Assembly: GCA_018267135.1 (NCBI GenBank)
Contig: JAFDZA010000019.1
Location: 1 to 64,000, forward strand
From: Bacteroidota bacterium
GTDB lineage: Bacteria > Bacteroidota > Bacteroidia > Cytophagales > Cyclobacteriaceae
Length of the DNA stretch: 64,000 nt
Direction of reading: 5' to 3'
In this document: piece by piece, positions 44,916 through 53,447 of the stretch
Numbering within the stretch: position 1 is the stretch's first letter
How the letters are laid out: every line of letters starts with the position of its first letter
The notes under the pieces: generated by a model
Told to the model about the DNA's origin: nothing
What the model saw: only the letters and a program-made list of their open reading frames with translations
The model's database searches: none
Made by a program: the position numbers and the translations under genes

Positions 44916-47759
44916 TTAGTATCCTTTTGTAATTCCTTTTTCAGTAGCAGGCACACCCTGAGTCATCCACTCGGGAGCCGGCTTGCCCTTTAGATAGTGG
45001 TCGAAGAATTGCATCATGCGAATGGCAAAGTCGGTGCGGTCTTGCCGTTGGGTTAGCCCATGCCCCTGACCGTTGTAATTCAACATCCACACGGGTTTAT
45101 TTAATCTGCGCAAAGCCATATAATATTCAATGCCCTGATACCACGGCACCGCCCCATCGGCATCGTTATGCATCATCAGCAAGGGTGTGTTTACTTTATT
45201 AGCGGCAAAGATGGGCGAGTTTTCAATGTAGTTCATCGGTTTTTCCCACAAGGTTCCGCCAATGCGGCTCTGGGTGTGTTCGTACTGAAACATGCGACTC
45301 ATGCCGCTTTCCCAGCGCACCCCTCCGTAGGCACTAATCATGTTACTTACCGGAGCACCTGCTTCGGCAGCGGCAAATAAATCGGTACGGGTAACGAGGT
45401 AGGCCGTTTGGTAGCCGCCCCAACTATGCCCTTGCATGCCGATGTGTTTTTCATCTACAAAACCCTTTGCCATGAGGCTGGCCACTCCGGGCATTACACA
45501 GTTGTAGGCACTGGCTCCGGGCGAACCGATTTTATAAACAATGTCGGGCACAAATACCAGATAGCCGTTGCTTACATACAAGGAATAATTGATGTAGGAA
45601 CGAATGGGGGCCGGAGCATAGTGGTGATGTAGGTTATCCGAATTTTTTTCATAGAAGTACACCAGCATCGGATATTTTTTCTTCGGGTCGAAATTTTCGG
45701 GCTTATATAGCAACCCCTGCAGCGGAATATTATCCAGCGAAACCCAGTTTACCATCTCTACATTACCCCATACATAGTTTTTTATTTGCGGGTTGGCGTT
45801 GCTTATTTTTTTCACTGTAGCGAAATTGAAATCGGAAGTCCACACATCGGGAAATTCCCTGAAGCTTTCGCGTGTAAATAAGAGTTGCTGGTCGTTCCGT
45901 GCTTTTACGGTTCCGGCAAAGCGATAATCATCCATCATCAGGCGGGTAAGTTTTCCATCTTTCAGCGAAAGTTTGTAGTACCCGGAGGCTTTGGTGGTTT
46001 CATCGAATGCGGAAAGCAGCATTTCTTTTTCGGGATCTATAAATCGTTCCTCCCAATCTAACCTGAGGTAGCGAAAAACAATTTTTTGACTGCGTCCGAT
46101 TTTAGTGAGGTTAACCGGTTTGTTTTTATTTTCTCCATCAAATGCCCAAAGATCATAGCGATCGTAAACAATCAGTTGAGCATCGTTTTTTGTCCAGCCG
46201 GCCATACCGTACGGATTGGGGAAGCCGGGGTGATCATCCTCCTCATCGGCAAATTTTACTTTCAATCCTTCATTGAGTTTCTCTGACTTTTCGTGTGCTA
46301 CCGAATAACTAAACCAGGCCGTATCTTCCAAACTATACCAGAAAACAAAATTACCCAAGGGCGAGAAGAAGGCATTGGCGCGCACATTTTTGGCAATGGT
46401 TTTTTTTATTTTTCCGGCTATATCGAAGAGATAAAAATCGGCTGCCGGGGCACCTTCCCAGGTTATGTTTTTTTGGTACGGCAAGTTTGTTTCGCCCAAA
46501 AACACAGAAGTATTTCCTTCATTGGCTATTTCAACAGAGGGAATTTCTTTGCTGCCGATTTGGGTTACGCTTTTGTTAGGCAAATCTAATACGGCAAGAT
46601 AAGAGCGCTTCCGTTCGGTATCGAGTTGCTTGTTTTGTTGCGGATAAATCAGTCCATCTTCGCTGCGCCAGATTTCAACATTTACAATTTCTTCGGGCAA
46701 AAGTAATGTGTCTTGCACAACCGGTTTGGGCGCAGTGCCAAAAAAGAGTTTGTTTCCGTCTTTTGAAAAACGGGTTCCATAATATTCATTTAACAACCAA
46801 TTTTGAGGCAGCGCCATCGATTTTTCTACCTCTTGTTGCTTTGCCGTTTCATCCCCATTTTTCCAATAATACAGTTGGTATTCATGAATGAGCGCCTTGG
46901 TGGTATCGGTGTCTACCAAAAAGGCCAGCTGGCTTCCATCTTCGCTGGCCGATACACCCTTAAATTTATATTTGCTTTTTCCTTCGTAGAGGGTGTGCAA
47001 TTTTTCGATTGCCAGATCATAGTAGTACACTCCGGCTTTCAGCGTGCTGTCGTTACCGGAAGAAACGAACCAGAGTGCGTGCCCGTATTTGGTAAAGCCA
47101 TAGTCGCGCACATACCCAAAGGGGGTTTCTTTTCCGTCTGCCAAGTGGCGAAGCATAAGGGTATAGCCGTTGTCGTCTGTGTTAGCTTTGGTTTTTTTCT
47201 TTGGCTTTTCAGGTTTCTTTTCTTCGGTTTTTAGCTTATCGTCTTTCTTCGGTTTGTCTGCTTTTTTTGCCTCCAGCAAATAGGCCAGCCATTCTCCTTT
47301 TTTTTCAGGGACGCGGTATGATCTGACTTCGGGTATTTTTATGGTTTTGCGGATTTCAAAAGAAAAAACACCCAGCGAGTCTTTAGGTAAATCCTCTTTC
47401 TTCTTTTTATGTCTGCGTAAGTCTTTTACCAACTTCAATTGAGGTTTTATTTTGAATACGGCAAATTTGCTGTCGTAGGTGAGCAAAATACTCTCCGCTC
47501 TTTTGATAGAATCTTCTGTATTGGTTTTTAGATTATAGAAAATCACTTTGCCATCTCCTTCCTGCGGGTTAACAGTGAAAGCGGCAAAACGGCCATCGTT
47601 CGTTAGTGCCTTGTACGTAATTTCTTTCCAGGAATCGTAAACCGAATGAGTGAGTGGTTGTTTCGGAACGAGGGTTACTTGTTTAGCCGTTTGTTTTTTT
47701 TGTGCATACAGCAGCACACTCAAACAAACGAATGCAAGGAAGGAAATAGATTTTTTCAT
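44916..47759 (-). CDS. S9 family prolyl oligopeptidase-like peptidase, exported
   Basis: 947 residues from ATG 47759, which opens a signal peptide (MKKSISFLAFVCLSVLLYAQ). A beta-propeller-like N-terminal half includes a Lys/Glu/Pro-rich insertion (about 165-190). The alpha/beta-hydrolase half holds the triad: Ser near 779 in GHSWGG, Asp near 868 in HNDADGAVPW and His near 900 in GQGHGLT. It cleaves peptides in the periplasm or outside; an N-terminal insertion this basic is unusual. Confidence 0.92.
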   Translation of the reverse strand: MKKSISFLAFVCLSVLLYAQKKQTAKQVTLVPKQPLTHSVYDSWKEITYKALTNDGRFAAFTVNPQEGDGKVIFYNLKTNTEDSIKRAESILLTYDSKFAVFKIKPQLKLVKDLRRHKKKKEDLPKDSLGVFSFEIRKTIKIPEVRSYRVPEKKGEWLAYLLEAKKADKPKKDDKLKTEEKKPEKPKKKTKANTDDNGYTLMLRHLADGKETPFGYVRDYGFTKYGHALWFVSSGNDSTLKAGVYYYDLAIEKLHTLYEGKSKYKFKGVSASEDGSQLAFLVDTDTTKALIHEYQLYYWKNGDETAKQQEVEKSMALPQNWLLNEYYGTRFSKDGNKLFFGTAPKPVVQDTLLLPEEIVNVEIWRSEDGLIYPQQNKQLDTERKRSYLAVLDLPNKSVTQIGSKEIPSVEIANEGNTSVFLGETNLPYQKNITWEGAPAADFYLFDIAGKIKKTIAKNVRANAFFSPLGNFVFWYSLEDTAWFSYSVAHEKSEKLNEGLKVKFADEEDDHPGFPNPYGMAGWTKNDAQLIVYDRYDLWAFDGENKNKPVNLTKIGRSQKIVFRYLRLDWEERFIDPEKEMLLSAFDETTKASGYYKLSLKDGKLTRLMMDDYRFAGTVKARNDQQLLFTRESFREFPDVWTSDFNFATVKKISNANPQIKNYVWGNVEMVNWVSLDNIPLQGLLYKPENFDPKKKYPMLVYFYEKNSDNLHHHYAPAPIRSYINYSLYVSNGYLVFVPDIVYKIGSPGASAYNCVMPGVASLMAKGFVDEKHIGMQGHSWGGYQTAYLVTRTDLFAAAEAGAPVSNMISAYGGVRWESGMSRMFQYEHTQSRIGGTLWEKPMNYIENSPIFAANKVNTPLLMMHNDADGAVPWYQGIEYYMALRRLNKPVWMLNYNGQGHGLTQRQDRTDFAIRMMQFFDHYLKGKPAPEWMTQGVPATEKGITKGY

Positions 47760-47851
47760 AGGAGGTGTTTGCCGTTGGCCAAAATAAATAAACAAACTCT
47801 ATTCCCTAAATAAAGCGAGGGTAAAAGGTTAGAATTGTGTTTAGACAGCTA

Positions 47852-49021
47852 TTATGAATAGGTAAATTCTCCGAACGAACTTTTCAGGGTTACTTTTCGG
47901 GTTTCGGATCGCTCAACGCGGCCAACGATTTTAGCCTCTACACCCAACCTTTCAGAAATGGAAATTATTTCGCGGGCGTGCTTTTCGTTGATGTAAATTT
48001 CCATTCGGTGGCCCATGTTAAAGACTTTATACATCTCCCTCCACTCCGTGCCGCTGCAATCGTGGATGAGTTGAAAAAGCGGTGGCACGGGAAACAAATT
48101 ATCTTTGATAACGTGAAGCTGGTCTATAAAATGAAGCACTTTAGTTTGGGCTCCTCCGCTGCAGTGTACCATGCCGTGTATTTCGTTTCGCCATTTTTTT
48201 AACACTTCCATAATAATGGGAGCATAGGTGCGGGTGGGTGAAAGCACTAACCTACCCACATCTACCGGAACGGTTTCTACCCGATCTGTTACTTTATACC
48301 TGCCGGAATAAACCAACTCGGCCGACACATTTCCATCATACGTTTCGGGATACTTAGCGGCATACTCTTTACTAAATACATCATGACGGGCTGAAGTAAG
48401 GCCATTGCTGCCCATGCCTCCGTTGTACTCTTGTTCATACGTGGCTTTTCCAAAAGAAGCCAAGCCCACAATAACATCGCCCGCCTGAATAGTTGCGTTG
48501 TTAATAACGTGGGCACGTTTCATTCGTGCGGTAACGGTGCTGTCCACAATAATCGTTCGCACCAGATCGCCCACATCAGCTGTTTCTCCACCTGTGCTAT
48601 AAATTTCCATACCATACTGGCGCAGCCGTTGCAACACTTCTTCTGTTCCGGCTATAATGGTTGAGATGACTTCGCCCGGGATTAAATTTTTATTTCGCCC
48701 AATCGTTGATGATAGCGTAATAGGACCGGTGGCACCCACACAGAGCAGGTCGTCTATGTTCATGATGATGGCATCCTGGGCAATTCCTCTCCATACGTTA
48801 AGATCGCCTGTTTCTTTCCAATAAAGGTAGGCCAGTGCTGATTTGGTCCCGGCTCCATCGGCATGCATCACGGTGCAATAGGCTTCATCACCACCCAAAA
48901 AATCGGGTACGATTTTGCAAAATGCCTGAGGGAATAATCCTTTGTCTAATTTTTTAATAGCCGTGTGTACGTCTTCTTTAGAAGCGGAAACTCCGCGCAG
49001 GGAATAGCGATCCGGTTTCAA
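47852..49021 (-). CDS. purM: Phosphoribosylformylglycinamidine cyclo-ligase (AIR synthetase)
   Basis: 389 residues, the long Bacteroidota form. It makes AIR in purine synthesis. RGVSASKEDVH, MHADGAGTKS, MNIDDLLCVGA and STGGETADVGD are diagnostic. The only usable start is TTG at 49021, which immediately follows an in-frame TAA that also ends the upstream gene; no ATG occurs before the conserved region. Translation therefore probably depends on coupling with the upstream gene. Confidence 0.92.
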   Translation of the reverse strand: MKPDRYSLRGVSASKEDVHTAIKKLDKGLFPQAFCKIVPDFLGGDEAYCTVMHADGAGTKSALAYLYWKETGDLNVWRGIAQDAIIMNIDDLLCVGATGPITLSSTIGRNKNLIPGEVISTIIAGTEEVLQRLRQYGMEIYSTGGETADVGDLVRTIIVDSTVTARMKRAHVINNATIQAGDVIVGLASFGKATYEQEYNGGMGSNGLTSARHDVFSKEYAAKYPETYDGNVSAELVYSGRYKVTDRVETVPVDVGRLVLSPTRTYAPIIMEVLKKWRNEIHGMVHCSGGAQTKVLHFIDQLHVIKDNLFPVPPLFQLIHDCSGTEWREMYKVFNMGHRMEIYINEKHAREIISISERLGVEAKIVGRVERSETRKVTLKSSFGEFTYS

Positions 49022-49792
49022 TTATTTCAATTTGATGTTTAACGATAAATAGCCGGGAGACGATAAGGGATTGTACTGATAGTTGTTATAGTAAACAGAT
49101 GACTGTTGCCGGCCATACATTCCGGGGGTGCCGTAAGACGGGCTGTAGTTGGTGTTGTTATTCTTATTAGGAGCTATATATCGGCCTGTTTCAAACTCAA
49201 CCGGCAACATTTCTATTTTTGATTTGTCTAAACGAAATGCTTTAAACGGAATTTTAGCTTCGTAAATATAGGCGCCATCGTCTAAGGCTACAATAATTGC
49301 CTCAATGCCGTTGGCCAGCCCCAGCCGGCTCGATACTATATTTTGCTTAGCCAACCCTATGAGTTCAACTACTTCCACATCGCTCATCAATTCTTTTTTG
49401 TACTGTACCCGGGCTGCCGCATCCATCTCTTTGTCATTTTGCTCTTTCATTTCTCTTTTTAGTTCGTTGGCATCTTTGCCCACGGGGTATTTCAGTCCTA
49501 CTTTATCTTTTTTCTTTCCGGTGGGGTTCAGTTTTAACGAAAGCCCAAAGAGCCCTATTTTCAGTTGTGTCAGGTCGTCTGAAATCTTTAAACGGAAATA
49601 CAGATTCTCGGCATCATTGCCTACGTTCGATAAAAATTTTCCATCGGGGTCAAGCCACCATTCGGCCGGCCAGTCGTCTGTTTTCCCGTCTATCACAGGG
49701 GGTTTTTCGAAAAAAATACTTTCTTTCTGTCCTTTCTGTGCTGATACTAAAAAAGAAAGGCAAAGGAAAATGCCGACAGCCCATGTTTTCAT
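49022..49792 (-). CDS. Exported hypothetical protein with a CBM9-like sandwich
   Basis: 256 residues from ATG 49792 with signal peptide (MKTWAVGIFLCLSFLVSAQ). The block PPVIDGKTDDWP...ENLYFRLKISDD resembles the start of family 9 carbohydrate-binding/DOMON-like domains. A charged helix (about 120-160) and a Tyr/Asn-rich tail (NYSPSYGTPGMYGRQQSSVY) follow. Function unknown. Its stop abuts the TTG start of purM, an odd partner for an exported protein. Confidence 0.7.
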   Translation of the reverse strand: MKTWAVGIFLCLSFLVSAQKGQKESIFFEKPPVIDGKTDDWPAEWWLDPDGKFLSNVGNDAENLYFRLKISDDLTQLKIGLFGLSLKLNPTGKKKDKVGLKYPVGKDANELKREMKEQNDKEMDAAARVQYKKELMSDVEVVELIGLAKQNIVSSRLGLANGIEAIIVALDDGAYIYEAKIPFKAFRLDKSKIEMLPVEFETGRYIAPNKNNNTNYSPSYGTPGMYGRQQSSVYYNNYQYNPLSSPGYLSLNIKLK

Positions 49793-49835
49793 ACGTAGCA
49801 TTTGAGAACGTAAAATTAATTTTTTTGATGATGCC

Positions 49836-50372
49836 TTAATCAGCCAGCCCTAGTTTTCTGTAAAAATCCCACAGCACAACCCCCACACAAACCGAGATGT
49901 TGAGCGAATGTTTGGTGCCGGCCTGGGGGATTTCAATAGCCCGGTCGCCCAGCGCCATGGATTCTTCACTTATCCCCTGCACTTCGTTGCCAAAAACAAT
50001 GCAATATTTTTTTTTATCGGAAAGCTCAAGCCGCTGCAACGGAATGCTTTCGGTAGTCTGCTCGATCAGCAGGATTTCGTACCCTTCCGATTTCAGTTTT
50101 GCTAAAACAGCCGCGGGATTTTCGGCATATTCCCAAGCTACCGATTCGGTAGCACCCAACGCGGTTTTATGTATTTCACGATTGGGTGGGGTGCCGGTAA
50201 TTCCCGTTAAATATATTTTCTCTGCCCGAAAGGCATCGGCTGTTCGAAAAACGGATCCCACATTATGCAAGCTGCGCACATGATCTAAAAGAATAGATAC
50301 GGGCATTTTTTCGGCTTCTTTAAATTCATTCACCGAAAGCCGGCCCAGTTCTTCAAGTTTTAATTTTTTCAT
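49836..50372 (-). CDS. SpoU/TrmH family RNA 2'-O-methyltransferase
   Basis: 178 residues, catalytic SPOUT domain only. The three motifs are NVGSVFRTADAF, IVFGNEVQGIS and HSLNISVCVGVVLW; the last supplies the knot and SAM contacts. It methylates a ribose in tRNA or rRNA; which site cannot be read from sequence. An AGGAGG sits only two bases upstream of the ATG, too close for a normal Shine-Dalgarno. Confidence 0.88.
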   Translation of the reverse strand: MKKLKLEELGRLSVNEFKEAEKMPVSILLDHVRSLHNVGSVFRTADAFRAEKIYLTGITGTPPNREIHKTALGATESVAWEYAENPAAVLAKLKSEGYEILLIEQTTESIPLQRLELSDKKKYCIVFGNEVQGISEESMALGDRAIEIPQAGTKHSLNISVCVGVVLWDFYRKLGLAD

Positions 50373-50402
50373 TTCCTCCTGTTCGGGGGCAAGGTAGGTA
50401 CA

Positions 50403-51251
50403 TTACGCCAGTTGATTTACCAATTGTATTGTTTCTTTGGCTTCGCGCACATCGTGCACGCGTAAAAGAGAAGCACCTTTTAGCAAGGCAATGGTATTTA
50501 AACAAGTGGTGCCGTTTAGTGCTTGCTCCGGTGTTCCTTGCAGGGTTTTCCAGATCATGGATTTGCGCGAAAGCCCAACCAATAACGGTTTATTCAGTAT
50601 ATGGAAACGGTCGAGTTTATTCAGCATCTCAAAACTCTGGGCAGGAGTCTTAGCAAAACCAAAACCCGGATCCACTACGATGTCTTTTACTCCCAGTTGG
50701 TGTAGCTTCGTTATCTTCGCTTGAAAATATTGTATTACTTCTATTACTAAGTTTTCATACTGTGTAAGCTGCTGCATGGTTTGGGGTGTGCCGCGCATGT
50801 GCATGAAGATATAGGGCACGTTTAGTTCGGCTGCCGTTTCGCCCATCTTTTCATCTTGCTCGCCTCCGGAGATGTCGTTAATTAAGGAAGCGCCTGCCTC
50901 TACGGCTTTTCTCGCTACCGCAGCGCGAAAGGTGTCAATAGAAATAACTGCCTCGGGAAATTCTTTTGCGATGGGTTGAATAACCGGAATGACCCGGCTC
51001 ATCTCTTCTTCTTGCGAAAGTGTACCGGCCCCGGAGCGAGTAGAGTATCCGCCTACATCTATAATGTCTGCTCCTTCGGTTAGCATTTTTTCTACTTGGC
51101 GCAGTTGTGCCTCCGCGTTAAGGAATCGGCTACCCTCATAAAAACTGTCGGGAGTAACATTTAAAATACCCATAATTTTAGGCTGCGAAAAATAGGTCAG
51201 CCTTCCTTTCAGGTTCAGTATTTTGTTGGGCGAAAAAAGTTTACTTTGCAT
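50403..51251 (-). CDS. folP: Dihydropteroate synthase
   Basis: 282 residues. It condenses p-aminobenzoate with dihydropterin pyrophosphate in folate synthesis and is the sulfonamide target. KIMGILNVTPDSFYEG near the start, DVGGYSTRSG, NDISGG and VDPGFGFAKT mark the family. Its start codon overlaps, on the opposite strand, the first possible ATG of the DUF1599 gene. Confidence 0.95.
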   Translation of the reverse strand: MQSKLFSPNKILNLKGRLTYFSQPKIMGILNVTPDSFYEGSRFLNAEAQLRQVEKMLTEGADIIDVGGYSTRSGAGTLSQEEEMSRVIPVIQPIAKEFPEAVISIDTFRAAVARKAVEAGASLINDISGGEQDEKMGETAAELNVPYIFMHMRGTPQTMQQLTQYENLVIEVIQYFQAKITKLHQLGVKDIVVDPGFGFAKTPAQSFEMLNKLDRFHILNKPLLVGLSRKSMIWKTLQGTPEQALNGTTCLNTIALLKGASLLRVHDVREAKETIQLVNQLA

Positions 51252-51255
51252 GTTT

Positions 51256-51804
51256 ATGAATGAGAAAACAGCTCACGAATATAATCAGGTAATGAGTGTC
51301 TGCAAAGAACTCTTTCTGAAGAAAACGCATGATTATGGCACGGCCTGGCGCGTGCTAAGGCTGCCCTCCATTACCGACCAGATTTTTATTAAAGCCCAGC
51401 GCATTCGCAGCATTCAACTAAAGGGATCGCAAAAAGTGGAAGACAGCGTAAAAGATGAGTTTATCGGCATCATCAATTATTGTTTGATTGCCCTGATGCA
51501 AATGCACCTAACCGATTCAGACAAAACAGAATTAACTAGGCAGGAAGTAGAACCTTTGTACGATCGTTTTGTTGCCGATACTTTTTCACTTTTGCAAAAT
51601 AAAAATCACGACTATGATGAAGCCTGGCGGGATATGCGGGTGAGCTCCATGACGGATATTATTTTAATGAAACTTCATCGTGTAAAACAAATTGAAGATA
51701 ACCGGGGCAAAACACTGGCCAGCGAAGGGGTGCAAGCCAACTACCAGGATATGGTTAACTATTCTGTTTTCTGTTTGATTAAACTCGCTGCCAGCAACCT
51801 TTAA
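51256..51804 (+). CDS. DUF1599 protein with two internal repeats
   Basis: 182 residues from ATG 51256 (ATG 51250 is two codons earlier). The domain occurs twice: HDYGTAWRVLRLPSITDQI near 27-45 and HDYDEAWRDMRVSSMTDII near 125-143, each followed by a KxxRxxxI helix. DUF1599 has, as I recall, been linked to nucleotide-modification systems by gene context, but here it stands in a housekeeping setting. The conserved HDY, D and K/R residues suggest a helical enzyme or nucleotide-binding fold. Divergent from folP. Confidence 0.82.
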   Translation: MNEKTAHEYNQVMSVCKELFLKKTHDYGTAWRVLRLPSITDQIFIKAQRIRSIQLKGSQKVEDSVKDEFIGIINYCLIALMQMHLTDSDKTELTRQEVEPLYDRFVADTFSLLQNKNHDYDEAWRDMRVSSMTDIILMKLHRVKQIEDNRGKTLASEGVQANYQDMVNYSVFCLIKLAASNL

Positions 51805-51834
51805 AACAACACTAAAACTAAGAGCAAAATAAAG

Positions 51835-52941
51835 ATGCAACGATTTCTCGATCAATTTTCGCGCTATTTTACAGGCTGTCTTTTTATTTTTTCCGGGCTG
51901 ATCAAACTCAACGATCCGGTGGGCACACAAATAAAAATGGAAGAATACTTTGAAGTATTTACCCACGACTTTGGATCGTTCTTTCAACACTTTATTCCCT
52001 GGTCGCTCGAAATAGGGATGGTCATGATTGTGCTTGAGTTGATGCTGGGGGTGGCCATTCTTGTTTTGTGGCGCATGAAGTGGACAGGCTGGGTACTGCT
52101 TGGGTTGATGGTATTTTTTACCTTTCTCACCTTCTACTCGGCTTATTTTAATAAGGTAACCGATTGTGGCTGCTTTGGCGATGCCATCAAACTCACTCCC
52201 TGGCAATCGTTTAGCAAAGATGTAGTGCTGATGGTTTTTGTATTGCATTTATTTTGGTACCGGCACCGTTCTATTCCGGTGTTGCGCACACGCGAAGGAG
52301 ATTTTTTAATAGCCGGAGTAATGGTGGTATGCACCGGGGTAGGCATTTATGCCATCCGCCATTTACCTTTTATAGATTTTCGTGCCTACCGCATCGGCCA
52401 CACTATTCCCGAGCAGATGAAACCCGAAGAACAACCAATCATTGAATACCTGTTTGAAAAAAATGGCGAAAAAATAAAATCACAGAAATTTCTTGCGGCC
52501 GAACAAGGCTACCACTATTTGTCTTCTCATGTGCTGAACGAAGACAAAACCAAACCCAAGATTACCGATTATAATGTAACCAGCCCCGCAGGAGAAGACA
52601 AAACGACTTATACATTCGAAGGCAACCGGTTGCTCATTATAATTTTTAATGTAAATCTCGCCTCCACCAAAAACATAGCCGCTCTGCGGTTGCTTACTCA
52701 ACAATTAGAAGGAAAAGCAGATTGCTTTATCCTTACCGCTTCCAGCGAAGAAGAGATTGAAAAATTCAGGCACGAAAACCAACTGGCTGTGCCTTACTAT
52801 TTTGCCGATGCTACCGTACTTAAAACCATTATCCGTTCTAACCCCGGCATTGCCTTATGGAAAAATGGCACCGTATTAGGCAACTGGCACTACAACGACA
52901 TGCCTGATGCCGCCACCGTGTTAACCTTGCTTACGCAATAA
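51835..52941 (+). CDS. BT_3928 family membrane protein (DoxX/MauE-like plus C-terminal domain)
   Basis: 368 residues. About four to five membrane helices in the first 185 residues include the MauE/DoxX hallmarks FSGLIKLNDPVG and TDCGCFGDAIKLTPW, the latter with a Cys pair. After a last helix (about 160-180) a soluble domain of about 170 residues with a thioredoxin-like layout (LLIIIFNVNL...YYFADATVLK...GIALWKNGTVLGNW) lacks a CxxC pair. A role in envelope redox or disulfide chemistry is plausible but inferred. Overlaps aroK by one base. Confidence 0.85.
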   Translation: MQRFLDQFSRYFTGCLFIFSGLIKLNDPVGTQIKMEEYFEVFTHDFGSFFQHFIPWSLEIGMVMIVLELMLGVAILVLWRMKWTGWVLLGLMVFFTFLTFYSAYFNKVTDCGCFGDAIKLTPWQSFSKDVVLMVFVLHLFWYRHRSIPVLRTREGDFLIAGVMVVCTGVGIYAIRHLPFIDFRAYRIGHTIPEQMKPEEQPIIEYLFEKNGEKIKSQKFLAAEQGYHYLSSHVLNEDKTKPKITDYNVTSPAGEDKTTYTFEGNRLLIIIFNVNLASTKNIAALRLLTQQLEGKADCFILTASSEEEIEKFRHENQLAVPYYFADATVLKTIIRSNPGIALWKNGTVLGNWHYNDMPDAATVLTLLTQ

Positions 52942-53447
52942 TGAAAATTTTTCTTATCGGCTTGCCCGGCTCAGGAAAAACTACCTTGGGCAAAAAGCTC
53001 TCAGAAAAACTAAGTCTTCCATTGGTTGATCTGGATGCCGTCTTAGAAAAAACCGAAGGCAAAACAATTCAACAACTTTTTGCCGAAAAGCAAGAAGCCT
53101 ATTTCCGGGAGTGTGAATCTGCCACACTAAAAAAATATAGCACTTCTAATCTTGATTTTGTCATGGCTACCGGGGGAGGCGCCCCGGCATTTTTTAACAA
53201 CATGGATTGGATGAACCAAGCGGGCATAACTGTTTTTTTAGATGTACCTGTAGCTGATATTTTACAACGGCTGCAACCCGCTGATCTGATGAGCCGCCCT
53301 CTGTTTGCCGGGCTTACACCCGATCAAAGAAAAGATAAAATCGAATCGTTGCGCCTTCAGCGTTTGCCTTTTTATGAAAAGGCCAGGTACCGGTTTTCTC
53401 CGGAAGAAATTACCGTTGAAAATATCCTTCGAAAAATTAAAGAATAA
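52941..53447 (+). CDS. aroK: Shikimate kinase
   Basis: 168 residues. It phosphorylates shikimate in aromatic amino acid synthesis. Walker A GLPGSGKTT is at 7-15, DLD near 32 binds shikimate, ATGGGAPAF is the GGG motif, and MSRPLFAG carries the lid Arg. The start overlaps the previous stop by one base, and the end overlaps the convergent barrel gene by 11 bases. Confidence 0.94.
   Translation: MKIFLIGLPGSGKTTLGKKLSEKLSLPLVDLDAVLEKTEGKTIQQLFAEKQEAYFRECESATLKKYSTSNLDFVMATGGGAPAFFNNMDWMNQAGITVFLDVPVADILQRLQPADLMSRPLFAGLTPDQRKDKIESLRLQRLPFYEKARYRFSPEEITVENILRKIKE

Noticed and set aside
50375..50380. AGGAGG just upstream of the SpoU methyltransferase start as a Shine-Dalgarno site
   Set aside because: The gap to the ATG is only two bases, and genes of this phylum rarely rely on such sites.
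51664..52248. 194-codon minus-strand frame opposite the DUF1599 and BT_3928 genes
   Set aside because: It crosses two well-supported plus-strand genes, has no recognisable motif and looks like a codon-bias shadow.
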